Shown here one piece after another: positions 1-11,091 of a stretch of 64,000 nt of DNA (position 1 is the first letter of the stretch; every line of letters starts with the position of its first letter). The DNA comes from Blastobasis lacticolella. Its lineage: Eukaryota; Arthropoda; Insecta; Lepidoptera; Blastobasidae. The stretch is from the NCBI GenBank assembly GCA_905147135.1, contig LR990050.1, forward strand, positions 7,638,501 through 7,702,500, read 5' to 3'. The notes below the pieces were generated by a model. It was not told the origin of the DNA. It saw only the letters and a program-made list of their open reading frames with translations, and did no database searches. The position numbers and the translations under genes were made by a program.

Positions 1-3000
1 ACTATAGGCACTTGCTGATAACCGTTGCTGCACTGGAAGCTGGAGGCGTCGCCCCGCTCCAGGAAATGTATGGTCTTATCCCCGAACGCCTCCTTTTTAA
101 TCTCGTGCAGCGGAGTATCGGAATGCTTCCGCAGGAACTTGGGCACTTTCCAATTCCTTATTTTGTTCGTGTATTTCCCGTAGCTCCCTGAAAAATACCC
201 ATTCAACATTATTCGCATTGTTTATTTTCATCGCCAAAATAGCTGCGTCTGGGATCAGCCCGGGCGGCCCCGCATTAGAGCCATTATCTGAAGAAGATAT
301 ACATCCGATAATAAAAGTATATAAATAGTGGTACGAACATAAGCGTGACGCGAAAACTGACCTGACTACAGCTTTGTTTATCTTACAGCTTGCCACAAGT
401 GTGCGCATGATATTAGCGTCCGCGACTTATCGCCCAAATTATTTAACGCGCAACCGTTATTTGATTTAATAATTAGATCAGCTCTAGGCGAGTACCTACG
501 TATAATATGAAAGAAGCGCGAACGGATATTAGCACGTTTGCCACCCGAGACCGCACTCACCGCGTGTGGTAAGATAAGAAATTCGAAACTTTGTTAACTT
601 AATGTAATCTGGTTGGAGGAACATAATGGCCCTGTCTACCTCAAACGCCGTCGCTCTGGCGCCACAAAGACGTTAAATCAGTGTTGGATACCTAAAGATA
701 TTTATTTCCAAGGCTAGTTCAGTTTAACACTCATGCAAGCTATTCCTATTAGAATATACAATTATGAACATAATTAATTTAATGGTAGGTATTAGTTGTG
801 CTCTTATTCTTGTGATTTCGTTATAACAGGGATCATCACCTTCAACTAATGTGAAGTCATTTTATATCTTATCTGCGAGTTATGCCTTGTGCCACTGATA
901 AATAAGACTTTTCCACAGTTCAATTCATAATATCTGAGCACGGCCAAGCAAACAAACAGAGCCGATATAGTATGATGACATATTGAGAACAGAATCGCTA
1001 GATTAACTGGAATCTAATGCAAACAACATAAATTACTTTGCTACAAAGCTAATCTCGGGCACGCGGTGCTGTAATCCGTGAACACCCTGTATACACTCAC
1101 CCACTGACGTCGGGCTCTTCGAGCTGTCCGTCCTGTCGTGAAATCCCTTTTCCCTTTTCTCGTCTAGTTCTGTATCGGAATCCAATATGCTGGGCAGTGA
1201 GCTAGCTTTGTTACGGAAGTTGAAAGGGGTCGGTGACAGGAAGTTGTTCTTGTCTGGTTTCTTTCCATTCTTCTCGTCGCGGACGCCCGCGGAGAGCGCC
1301 ATGGGGGACTGGCTGAAGGAGAGGGCGGAGTGGGGGGACGCGGCGGGGGATATGATGAGCCGCAGGTTTATGGGCTTGGACGGCGTGAGGCAGTGCTCGT
1401 GATCGTACGGGGAATTCAACTGGCGGCCCTCAATGAAGTACGTCTTATGACCTGGATGGATACACACGAACGTCAATTTTGTAACAGACACAAATGGGAT
1501 AGGTCCCGAGACGGTACAGTGGCGATACTCACCGAAGACTTCCTCGCCTTCCTCCAAGACGTAGGAGCCACCGAGGAACCGGCTGGTCTCCTCGGAGATG
1601 TGGACGCGGCCCGGCCGCCCCGACGCCTCCATTTTGTTGGCGAAAGTGACGTCGTTGCTCCACACGTCGAACTTGAAACGGCGCTTGCCCACGATCCCGC
1701 ACAGCACGGTGCCCGTGTGGACCCCAACCCGCATGTTGATACCCTCCCCGCGCTCCCTATCGAACTCCTGTATCGCGTCTATCATGCCTACCGACCAAAA
1801 CGAACACATGTAATACAGTCAACTTACTTTTAAAAACTATCATAATGTTCTTCTATTTCAAATACATACCTAATCCCATTTCCACGCAACACGTAGCGTG
1901 GTCCGGCCTCGGCTCAGGGCAACCAGAAACACAGTAATAACAGTCACCTAAAGTAGAGATTTTCTCACATCCATGTATCTGGCAGAGTTCGTCAAATTTT
2001 TCAAAGAGATCATTCAATATATTCACTAATTCATCAGCACCTTTGTTACTGGACATCCTCGTAAATCCAACAATATCCGCAAATAATATACTAACATTGT
2101 CCATGGAGTTCATATTGAAAGGTCGGAACAGAGATTTAATATCAGATGCACCTGGATTCGAATTTCTGGGGTTCAGTGGATCATGGGGTTTGAGGTTTGA
2201 ATCTGATTCGAGCACCTGCTCCTTCATCAGCCAGCTCGCCAGTTTTGGTGGCATCACTGAGTGAATCATTTTTTCTTTCAACTGTTTCTCCATTTCTAGC
2301 TGCCTTCCGACAAGCAAACTTTGCCCTACTTTCATAAAAGTGCCACGCATTCTCACAAATGTCATTAGATAAATATGTACACCGATGATGTGCACACACA
2401 GTTGCAGTAACACTCTGACAAACATCCCAGGGTATTGCCATTCTTGTTCACTCAGATGCAAAAATATGTTGAGTATTTCAAAAGCTATTGAATACAGAAG
2501 TCCAATAATAACACAGGCATACAATGGCAATGGTGTGAGTGTATATATAATCAGCAGTATTTCAATGCACATGGTGAAGTGGCCAGACTGACTGATGTCG
2601 GCGACCACCAGCTGCGTAGTGAGTGCCACCAGGGACAGGCTGAGTGCACACAAGGCCAGTGCCATGACCAGGGACAACTTCAATGTATACAACTTGTAAA
2701 TATTTGTAAACGTGGTGAACAGCATAATACATGTTATCAACAGTACTCCAGCAAATATTGAACATAGAGATGGCCATAATACATTTACACCAGTCGAGCC
2801 AAGTACCACAAAATAGATAAACCATGATATAGAAAATATTAAAATGTATAAAAGTGCAAATCTGGAAAGAAAGAAATAAAAACATCAAATAAACTGATAA
2901 TACCAGACACAGATTGTATTCTAAAGTGGATAGTAATTTTATCAAAACATCAAACATTAATCATGAGTATGAATGATGTGGATTGTTTTTATCTACATAA

Positions 3001-3299
3001 CTGACTGGGATTTACCTGAATCTGAGCCTTATCTGTTTAAAGGAACTACTCCGGTATTGGCCTTCGAGCACTTTAGAATCAAATCTGGGATTCCACCAAG
3101 TACCAGGGGCAGCTCTCTCAAACGCAATAGGTATGGTGAGCCCACAGCAATTGGTGGTGGGGTTATTGCGTGCGAGATAGGCCTGTACATGGGGTGCCAG
3201 CCGTATCTGTGCATCTTCGCCCTCAGAACAGTCCACATCATGCTTGTTTTCATGCTCTGAGCCCTCATTACAGCTGACACAACCACTAGGCACACTCAT
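1..3299 (-). CDS. Ac13E: Adenylate cyclase type 9-like (5' part, five coding exons, runs off left edge)
   Basis: Membrane adenylate cyclase that makes cAMP from ATP. Exons in transcript order: 3299-3016, 2861-1870, 1787-1533, 1451-1101, 187-<1. All joins use GT-AG and keep frame, giving about 689 residues here. The ATG at 3299 has an in-frame TGA six bases upstream. Residues 60-95 (FERAAPGTWWNPRFDS, then a basic stretch) match the AC9 N-terminus. The first hydrophobic span starts near residue 96 across the exon 1/2 join, and several more follow to about 280. The C1 catalytic domain is at roughly 345-530. It shows the metal-binding Asp motifs FADIVGFT and LGDCYYC, then VGVHTGTVLCGIVG and FDVWSNDV. 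After it come a Ser/Pro-rich linker and a C1b-like segment (YGKYTNKIRNWKVPKFLRKH). The second membrane block and the C2 domain lie outside the window. The AC9 assignment rests on remembered family sequence; the class I/III cyclase call is firm. Any 5' UTR exon upstream of 3299 was not resolved. Confidence 0.9.
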
Positions 3300-4725
3300 T
3301 GTTCATAACCAATTTTCATTTTTATTGTCCATCTTTAAATTACCAGCAAATGGCCGTCCATATTGAGTACCTATTAAATAAATGAAGCATTGTTAAAACA
3401 TACTCTCATAAATCTAAATAAAAAGTGTACTGTGTTTAATTATACATCAGTATACAAAAGCAAACTAATAAGTTAAATGAACATAAGAGTTAAAAATTCA
3501 TAACAAAATATAAACAGCAAGAGGCTGTGTAAATGGAATGATTCAGAAAATCATTACAATGATCAGAAAGAGTTAAAGTTAAGATAAGTCTATTATTATG
3601 GGCAATTAGAGTCTCATCAGGTTGTCATTAGGGATGAAGAAATCTATTTTATAGGGCTTGATAATAATATGTGCAGAGTACAAGTAGCACCCACTTACAA
3701 AACAAGCATTGATGTAATTAGCACTAGGCTGACCAATATTGGTAAAGGTAACTTTGTAAAAACTAATCACATTCATCATTAAGTAAGTACTTGTTATTCA
3801 AATAGTGTAATATCTCAATGTCAAATGTAAGCAGCATATGCAGATATTTTGATGTACAATATCTAATTACATTTAACTTGGGTCAAACTATTTTTTTATA
3901 TACTACGAACTATAGCTATTTAAATGTTTGATCTATAGTACTAAAAATTTATTAGTTCTTACACTGTTTAAGATTGCTCCTATTTTCGAACACTCTTACA
4001 TGGACTAGCTTTCTGTGATGTCAATTCCATGAAGTTATATTACCAAAACCAAATATAATATGATCGTTAGCTATTACAGAAACACTAATTCAAAGGAAAA
4101 TAATAACTTACGCTAGGTGTATCGCTCATGTCTTAAATTTTCTGCCAATGTAACATTGTATTCACACCACTCTAAGACTAAATCCTTCAATTTATCTATA
4201 TAAAACAGTTCCACACTGAAATTGATTTTAAAAGGAATTAAGTAAGGAAAAATGAGCTTTCGTTTTCAACGAAAAAAGAAAATTATCTTAATTTTTAGCA
4301 AATAGCAAAGCAAAGCAACGAATGAACTCCTTCACTCACTTCACCAACTTGTTACCATTGACTACAAACTGAGAAGGCTGCTGTCATTGTCACAGACGTG
4401 GTCACAGACCATAGTTTAGAAAGCCATTGATCAACAAATTATCAAACCATTGGAATTAATAGGTATCCGTGTGGTAGGTAAATGGAGTAGGTATTGTAAT
4501 ATCCTTGTGGTGATAGGCAAAGAACATGTACGAACTCATTGAAGTATCCTGCAGAGTGGTAGAATAAATATTGCCGGGCACCCTAACCCCTTCGACTATT
4601 TTACTTAATTACACTATTTTATAGTATCATGGTTAAGTGGAATTATTTTTACAAGCATAATATGATATACGATAATATATAATCAGCAAAACACGACCGT
4701 CAAGCATAGCGCATAGTGCAAGACC
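3300..4725. other. AT-rich 5' flank of the cyclase gene
   Basis: No coding segment is visible. The cyclase leader and promoter should lie here. A minus-strand acceptor-like site (TTTAATAG) near 3370 and donor-like sites near 4110 could bracket a 5' UTR intron, but nothing in the sequence decides this. Confidence 0.4.
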
Positions 4726-4831
4726 ATGATGTTCCACTACTTATGCACTAATGCGCTCATACACCTTTCCCATCTCATCCAGCAACACTATTGTAGGCCG
4801 ATACGCCGACGAATATTCTGCCGCTTGACCA

Positions 4832-5143
4832 TTATTTTGCGTTGCGTTGCACAGCCAGTGATATGTGCTGGCCTAAAAAGTGTCCAAACCTTGGGTCCAG
4901 ACCCCTACGCCTCATCCGGTGACCAAGCTCTCGGTACAAGTTATTAGCCACTGCACACCATGGACCCGCTGTTGCTACAGCGAACGGCTCGAATTCGTAC
5001 GCTGCTTTCAACCTAGCATATTGGAATGGTTTCGAGGCTCGCCAGTGCTTCAGCTGCTTATACAGGGTTCCGTCGTGTACTTCTGTAAGTCGCAAACGTA
5101 CCCACGCACGTCGCGTCCCACACGGCCTTTCTATTTTTGCCAA
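4832..5143 (-). pseudogene. Retroelement-derived ORF remnant
   Basis: About 100 open codons on the minus strand, including GPWCAVANNLYRELGHRM and a run ending ISLAVQRNA. The pattern FxPFAxxTxGPW...LGxRxxxxxxDPR...FLxQxISxAVQR is one I associate with retroelement-encoded proteins in invertebrates, but I cannot name the clade. There is no intact start or downstream frame, and the surroundings are repetitive. An unknown host exon is the main alternative. Confidence 0.4.
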
Positions 5144-5179
5144 AGAATGAGTGTGAGCCCATCTAGACGCTTCCCGTCA

Positions 5180-5900
5180 GTGCCATAGGCGTAGGAAGGG
5201 GGGGCGGCCGGGTGGACATATAAAAAAATTCACCCAAACATTATTTCAATGTAATACAACCGCAATTTTTTTTTATGCAAAGGAGTGTAGGTAGGTAATT
5301 ACCTGTTTTGAGATGTACATATTACTTTTCACAGGACACAGATTAGATATACTAATGAGGGGGGGGGGGGGCGTAACTCCAACTTTTTAGAACAAAAATG
5401 ACTGAATCATCACAGAATGAATGAATCATTTATTTGCTACAGTTTTGTCATATTATTTACAAATCTTTCAAAACCTAAAATTCCGAGCTGGCTACGCTCG
5501 CTCAAATATTCATTTTAACAATCACCCCAGCTTATAAAAAACATAATGTTCAAAGTTTTGTGAGCGTTCCGATTGCTCATTCAATAATTTATATTACTTT
5601 TATTACAATCAGCATCACACATCACAGCACCTAAGCTAAAAAAAACAAAAAGTTTAAGGCCTGAAACGTCGAAACTGCGGAGTTCGCTCCGGTGGCTCAT
5701 TCATTGATCACCCCAACTTTTAAGACCCAAAATGACAAACATTTCTAGTTCACTCCGGTTGCTAATACATTCATTGTTGTCATCAGGTTTTAAAACCCAA
5801 AGTTTTCGAGCTCGCTTCGCTCGCTTATTCATTTATTTATCACCCAACTAAAAACACAAAAAATTTTTAACACGGGGTACTTGCTCATGATGAACTATAA
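5180..5900 (-). repeat. Degenerate tandem repeat with GAGCTCGCTTCGCTCGC-type core
   Basis: Repeated blocks of the form GAGCTCGCTTCGCTCGC, then TCATTCATT, then ATCACCCCAACTTTTAAAA, recur at irregular 80-130-bp spacing from about 5470 to 5870. A run of 13 G sits at 5359-5371 in the same unit. The same blocks recur in opposite orientation at 53.13-53.69 kb. The core is nearly self-complementary. It is probably an old interspersed repeat, not a chromosome satellite; the class is not known to me. Confidence 0.6.
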
Positions 5901-5999
5901 TTTTTACTTCTGCCCCCTTAAACCAAATCCTGTTAAAACCAACATATCAAAAATTCAAAAAGAATTACAGAGCTCGACTATGTCATGTGACAACTGAAA

Positions 6000-6640
6000 A
6001 CTAACGCCTTACTTAAACACTGGATCCGCGTTGGGTGGCTTTAATTGTGCTGATTCGTGCTCACTGACTGTACATTGGCAATCGACTCGGCTTCATCGGC
6101 CACCTCAGGGGCCGGGCCCCCCGCTGGAAAATAGCCCTAGATACGCCAATGGGCACACCTGCAGAGATAGAACTGCCCATCGTAGAAATTCGTTGATTGC
6201 CTGATGACGAGGTTACTGCCAGCACAGCGCGCGCGTGGATACTCCCACATAGACAAGGCTCACAGACACCACACACTACCTAAGCGCGACAGCAATTCTG
6301 ACAGAATTGTCATCAAGCAACGTACCCATACTAGGAGATGGCAAGGCAAGGCACCCATAGGACTCCGGCTGGGCAGCGGCACGAAGACGTGCCTCATCGG
6401 CCTCCGAGCATTGCTCCAAGAGTTTATATAGTAGGTTAGGCAAGCACATATATTATGTAGTTTATTTAGAAAATATAGTGCCCATTTTCTACTGCTTCCC
6501 TGTTAATTGCTTTTCTCCACACCTGTAGGGTTGGGTGGAAGAGATCTCTCAGAGAGATAAGTCCACCTTTGTAAACAACATCTTGTAATAATTGTTTTTA
6601 TCTTGTTTCGTGTACAATCTATACATAGTATGAAACAAAG
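6000..6640. other. Spacer with transposon-like GC-rich pieces
   Basis: A GC-rich block at 6050-6430 has short open frames on both strands but no motif I recognise. At 6525-6640 the segment with GAGATCTCTCAGAGAGAT and 'aagtccacctttgta' resembles the 3' untranslated region of lepidopteran LINEs. No host gene is supported. Confidence 0.35.
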
Positions 6641-6643
6641 TCG

Positions 6644-7085
6644 CTAACCCCGTCTGTCCCTATGTATGTACGCTGTCTATCTATGTATGTACGCTTAGAT
6701 CTTTTAAACTACACAACGGATTTTTTTATTTTGTTCCACTAAGGTGGCAAACAAGCTTGCGGCCTGCCTGATGGTAAGCAATCACCGCAGCCTATGGACG
6801 TTTGCAATACCAGGGGCATCACCCACGCGTTGCCGACCCCGTAAAAACCTTTTAACCCCTTTCTTGAAGAACTCCATGTTGTACTCTCCAAGGAAAACCT
6901 CTCCAGGTAGTTCATTCCACAAGCTTAGTGTGCGTGGCAGAAAGTTCCTTTGGAACCGCACAGTTCGCGACCAATTTGGCTCCAAGGTGTGAGTATGAAC
7001 TCCCTGTCGATGGTGAGCGGTGCGATGATAGAATAGATTTCAACAATAGATAGAAGTAAAGTAGGTGTAGGTATGCGAACGAAGT
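6644..7085. mobile_element. Lep1-like Helitron fragments interrupted by a LINE 3' remnant
   Basis: 6733-6990 encodes on the minus strand the end of a LINE reverse transcriptase. It reads RTVRFQRNFLPRTLSLWN, then NELPGEVFLGEYNMEFFK, then a basic end GIANVHRLR, and stops there. This C-terminus is common in lepidopteran LINEs. The sequence before it (about 6644-6731, TTTTAAACTACACAACGGAT) and after it (about 7068-7085, GAACGAAGTCGCACCGGG) look like the body and 3' end of a Lep1-type Helitron. A LINE therefore seems to have landed in a Helitron. Boundaries are approximate. Confidence 0.5.
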
Positions 7086-8950
7086 CGCACCGGGTCCACA
7101 TGTAAAGTATATAATATGATCCATTACAGAAAAAAAAATGTATATACAGGAGGAGAACGCCTATGTTATTGGATGGGCCTCCTTCGTCAGTTAAAGAAGG
7201 CTATGGAACGCCGCGAATGCGACGAAGTCCTGCAGCTCGACCGCCTAACTCGATTGTCGCCATCTTCGCACCCCCAGAATCCGACACTAAAGTACACAGT
7301 CTACGCATAGGTTATCTTGGTAAGATCGGCGGTACCTACTAAAACTCATCATCAATAATCATAAAATGAGTGGAACTCTTGGGAGGTAGGTACTATAGGT
7401 ACTAAAACTATACGCTTGAAAATGTGGATGACGGCATTCAATATAAAATATTTTAAAATTTTAAACGTAATACATTTGTTTTGCTAAAACAACACTCACC
7501 AAAAAGTGATTATTTACTTATCAATCCAAATGAGCAGCTTACCACAAGGTGAGATGGCGGTCAAATGCCTAGATATTCTAAAATAAAAATAAAAAAACAA
7601 AAAAAAAGAGATTCGCTTTGGGTCACTGAGCCAGTGCAGTGAGTAAGCAATGATCCTGTTAGCGAAATCTGTTTTTGCCAAGTCCTTACAAAATCCAAAT
7701 TGTAAAGGTCTGACCGACATGTTAATGTTGGTGTTGGCTCATTTTGATTGTTTAGATATGTTGTCTTTGGAATTATTTTTAGTCGCCCTGTACACACACA
7801 CTAAAATTAGGTAGGTAAATATTTGCATAAACACCTTCCTTCATGTAAGCCAAGACAACTGTTTTACATTTCGGTGTTGGTAAGACATAGAAGTGACAAG
7901 TCCAACTCTCACAAAATCCACCTATGAATTATAGCCCGATTAGCAGAATAGTGTAAAATACTCTGCTGTCTGCTGCACTATTTTAGGGGCCACTTAATAT
8001 TGTTAGTTGTAGTTTAACAGGGGTTTAGTCACTAACTAGTTTAGGACTAACACATAGACCAGAATTAACTGATTCTTAACTTTTTATATTCTACTGTTTT
8101 TCAAAACTCATATATTTCGTTCCCGAAATTCATAGTAGTTCTCATGAGTTCCTATGAATGATATTGATAAGGGGGTGTAGCTAATAGTGGAAACATTACT
8201 TTTAACTTGGTGAAAATACATATACCTAACATTAAAACTATGTAATGCAATTAAAATATAAATATAATTTATAAAAACTTCAAAACATTGTTTAATACTT
8301 ACAATAGGTAGTTATTCCAATTTTGAACATACATATCACAACAGTATCATTAAAATTTATACATAGTAATTCCTATTGATTTTAGGCACACACTAAGGAA
8401 GACATTGTATATCAAAAATGCATAGCCAGACTAAAATACTGTGACCTACCAGAAGACCACAAAAATAGTTTTCATATGTGTTGTTATGAATTGAGTCTAC
8501 AACAAAATCAGTCTGATTTCACTCTATAACAATATATCAAAAATATTTCCTTCATATTCTTAAATTACATTGATATCATATTATCAACACATACCTAACA
8601 TTACAGCACCATAATTTTATTGCTTTTAGTATACTTCTTGAGCTGTTGCTACGAGTATTCTAGTCTTCATTGAAAGTATAAAGTTAACGAGTTTACCATA
8701 GAAAATTCAATATCAGATTACATCTAAATAGTACAGTATAAGTTTAGTTCTGTGAGATCCAGCGCCTATCAATTACAAGCAGACAAATAAATAATTCACT
8801 TTTGTCTATTAGCATTCTGGAGTGGATATGCGATGTGGTGGTCATAAATATTGTAAGGTAGGTACTGAATCTCAAATCACAGCCATTGTTAGGTTCAGCA
8901 CTTACTTGATTTAAGAATAGTATTTACCTAAATTTAATTTTCTCTGTATT
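7086..8950. other. AT-rich spacer without recognised genes
   Basis: No conserved coding segment is seen. Around 7140-7310 there is a GC-richer piece with a 64-codon frame that looks transposon-derived. The rest is low-complexity AT-rich DNA with A/T homopolymers. Confidence 0.4.
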
Positions 8951-8955
8951 ATGAT

Positions 8956-8961
8956 TTTATT
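8956..8961 (-). terminator. Polyadenylation signal AATAAA
   Basis: AATAAA on the minus strand, about 28 bases past the stop codon of the gene at 8989-9957, so it fits as that gene's poly(A) signal. Confidence 0.6.
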
Positions 8962-8988
8962 ACAAACTAAATAAGGTTTAGCTTAACA

Positions 8989-9957
8989 TTAATCGTTATA
9001 CATGCCATCAAGCAAAAAGTCCATTCTTTTGTAATGTCTATTTTTCCAAGCTTCTTTTGCTCGTCTCAAAGCCATATATCCGACTACTGCAAACATAGGA
9101 ACAACTAAGATAGTAGTTACAATCGGTATAACTAAACCTGGATATGAATTTGATGTCACTGAATGCATCGTTTTGGGAAGACCATTATCGTTGTTTGGTG
9201 ATGGCATTTGGTCTACCACAGTTTTAGAAGATGTCTTTGCTGTAGGCATATTTATACTCTCTTGCTCCTTCAAACTCACCAATGCAGCCAAATCTTCATA
9301 AACTAGTTTTGTGGGTTTCTTGACTTGTTTTGTTGTTGTTGGAGTATCTTTGGTGGGCAACGCTTCTTTAGACATATTTTTACTGATTATAATATCATCT
9401 TCAGATGCTGGTGACAATGTAGTTTTGTTAATTTTACCATTACTCTCTTCAACCGCAGGTACAGCCTTAATGCCTTCTCTGTTACTGTGTATGCTATCAT
9501 GTTTTTCTTCAGTATCAATTACAGTTGGTGCTCCCTCCTTTCCCACAACACTGGAGGCAATAGCCTTAATTCCTTCTCTATTATTGTGGATGCTCGCTGG
9601 TTTTTCTTCAGTATCGATTGTAGTTGGTACTCCCTTTCTTCCTACAACACTTGAAGCGACAGCTTTATCATCTTTATTGGCAAGGATGCTAGCATGTTTC
9701 TCCTCAGTATCAGTTGTATTTGGTGCTCCCTTTCTTCCTACAACACTTGAAGTAGCACTGGTTTCATTTACTTTAGGAGCACTCAAATCTGGATTATCTT
9801 TAATTATCCCTCCCTCAACGGCAAGAGTGGTGACTGTAGCAGCTGATATTTTTGAGGCTGTTGATACAGATGTTTTGTTTTCCAATTTGGGTGCAACATG
9901 ACTACTATAAACTAATGATACAAACAAAATATTGCTTAGATACAATAATATCAACAT
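8989..9957 (-). CDS. Secreted-type single-pass membrane protein with internal repeats, family unknown
   Basis: One uninterrupted 322-residue frame from the ATG at 9957. An upstream TTG also keeps the frame open, but ATG is the better start. Residues 1-20 are a hydrophobic signal peptide. Residues 20-270 are hydrophilic, rich in Ser, Thr, Lys and Glu, with several N-glycosylation sequons. Three consecutive repeats occupy 70-101, 102-134 and 135-167, each starting SSVVG and containing DTEEK. Residues 273-297 are one membrane span (PGLVIPIVTTILVVPMFAVV...). A basic 25-residue tail ends HYKRMDFLLDGMYND. The predicted topology is a type I membrane protein with a mucin-like ectodomain and short cytosolic tail. 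The tail looks like the constrained part, so homologues in other insects may match only there. No neighbour suggests a function. Confidence 0.8.
   Translation of the reverse strand: MLILLYLSNILFVSLVYSSHVAPKLENKTSVSTASKISAATVTTLAVEGGIIKDNPDLSAPKVNETSATSSVVGRKGAPNTTDTEEKHASILANKDDKAVASSVVGRKGVPTTIDTEEKPASIHNNREGIKAIASSVVGKEGAPTVIDTEEKHDSIHSNREGIKAVPAVEESNGKINKTTLSPASEDDIIISKNMSKEALPTKDTPTTTKQVKKPTKLVYEDLAALVSLKEQESINMPTAKTSSKTVVDQMPSPNNDNGLPKTMHSVTSNSYPGLVIPIVTTILVVPMFAVVGYMALRRAKEAWKNRHYKRMDFLLDGMYND
9457..9750 (-). repeat. Three tandem 96-99-bp coding repeats
   Basis: In-frame repeats inside the membrane-protein gene. Units 2 and 3 are 33 codons and unit 1 is 32 codons. The order within a unit is SSVVGRKG, a Pro/Thr-rich stretch, DTEEK, then ASIHNNREGIKA. 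Unit 1 has the most diverged second half. Confidence 0.8.
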
Positions 9958-10248
9958 TTTTGTACACAATAATTTTACTTTTGTAGCAAAATACGGACAA
10001 AACGAAAATTAACAAACACAAACGACTAACAAACCGACAAACAGCTGTGTGTGTCAGTGTGTGACGTCGTGACGCGTTGACAGTGACTTTGTTTATTTTT
10101 CCTTGACGGAAAAACAAGGAGTCAAAAGCCCATGCAGCCTTGTTTTTAGTAAAAATGTCTTGATCCGTTTATTTTAGATTTTCATTTCAGTTCATATTTT
10201 TTCTTCAAGGCAGAAAATGTCTTCTTTTTTATTTCTTGTTAAGTCAAT

Positions 10249-11091
10249 GAGAAGTTTTCCAGTAGGTATTGATAGTTGGTTTCAAAAAGCATCAATAGAT
10301 GGCGCTCCTACAATTTTGGTAATCTTTTTATAATCTGTATGATGGTGGCAGTGATTTCATGCAGCCAAATAATACTAAACTTAAAAATAAAATGTTTATT
10401 AATATAAACATAACTGTTAAAGGTTGAACGAAGTCTAAAAAGAAATATTTATGGAAGTTGGCACTATGTTCCATTATTATTACAACCTCTAAAATGGTTG
10501 AAAACTATTGATAAATATAATATTATCCAATACAACGTACCCACTGTTTATATCCTGTTTGCTAAGAACCTATTTCAAGGAATTATCAATGAGGAGTTTT
10601 CCAGTAGGTATTGATAGTTTATAGTAGTCATAGTAGTCATTAGTTTAAAGCATCAATAGATGGCACTCCTACAATTTTGGTAATCTTCTTTAAATCTGTA
10701 TGATGGTGGTAGTGATTTCATGCAGCCAAGTAATACTAAACATGAAAATAAAGTAGTTATTTATAAACATAACTGTTAAAGGTTGAACGAAGTGTAAAAA
10801 GAAATATTTATATAAGTTGGCACTATGTTCCATTATTATTACAACCTCTAAAATGGTTGAAACTTATTGACAAATATAATATTATCCAATACAACGTACC
10901 TAGTGTTTATATCCTGTTTGCTAAGAATCTATTTCAAGCGATTATCAATTACCAAAATTGTCGGGGCGCCATCTAGTGAGTGGTTAGGAATGCCTTAAAT
11001 ACCTATTGGAAATCTCCTCATTACCAAAATTGTCGGGGCGCCATCAAGTGAGTGGTTAGGAATGCTTTAGATACCTATTGGAAAACTGCTC
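10249..11091 (+). mobile_element. MITE copy A, split by nested copy B
   Basis: The outer copy runs 10249-10590 and resumes at 11020-11091. The ends are inverted: the left begins GAG(G/A)AGTTTTCC(A)GTAGGTATT and the right ends AATACCTATTGGAAAAC...CTC. The inner part of both ends carries the related blocks AGATGGCGC and ACAATTTTGGTAAT or their complement. No protein is encoded. The outer flanks are CAAT on the left and ATTG on the right. It is a non-autonomous DNA transposon; the superfamily is undetermined. Confidence 0.75.
10591..11019 (+). mobile_element. MITE copy B (429 bp), inserted inside copy A
   Basis: A full-length copy of the same family. Removing it rejoins copy A as ...ATTATCAAT/TACCAAAATTG..., the arrangement seen in undisturbed copies, so the two are nested. 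The junction allows either a 2-bp AT target duplication or none, because flank and terminus share bases. Confidence 0.75.

Noticed and set aside
378..560. Possible extra cyclase exon with a GTGAGT donor near 560
   Set aside because: Cyclase exon 4 (ending 1101) joins the exon starting at 187 in phase and gives family-like sequence without it.
9311..9901. 196-codon open frame antisense to the membrane-protein gene
   Set aside because: It mirrors the repeat-rich coding strand codon for codon. Repetitive Ser/Thr/Lys codons leave the opposite strand open, and no motif or start context supports it.
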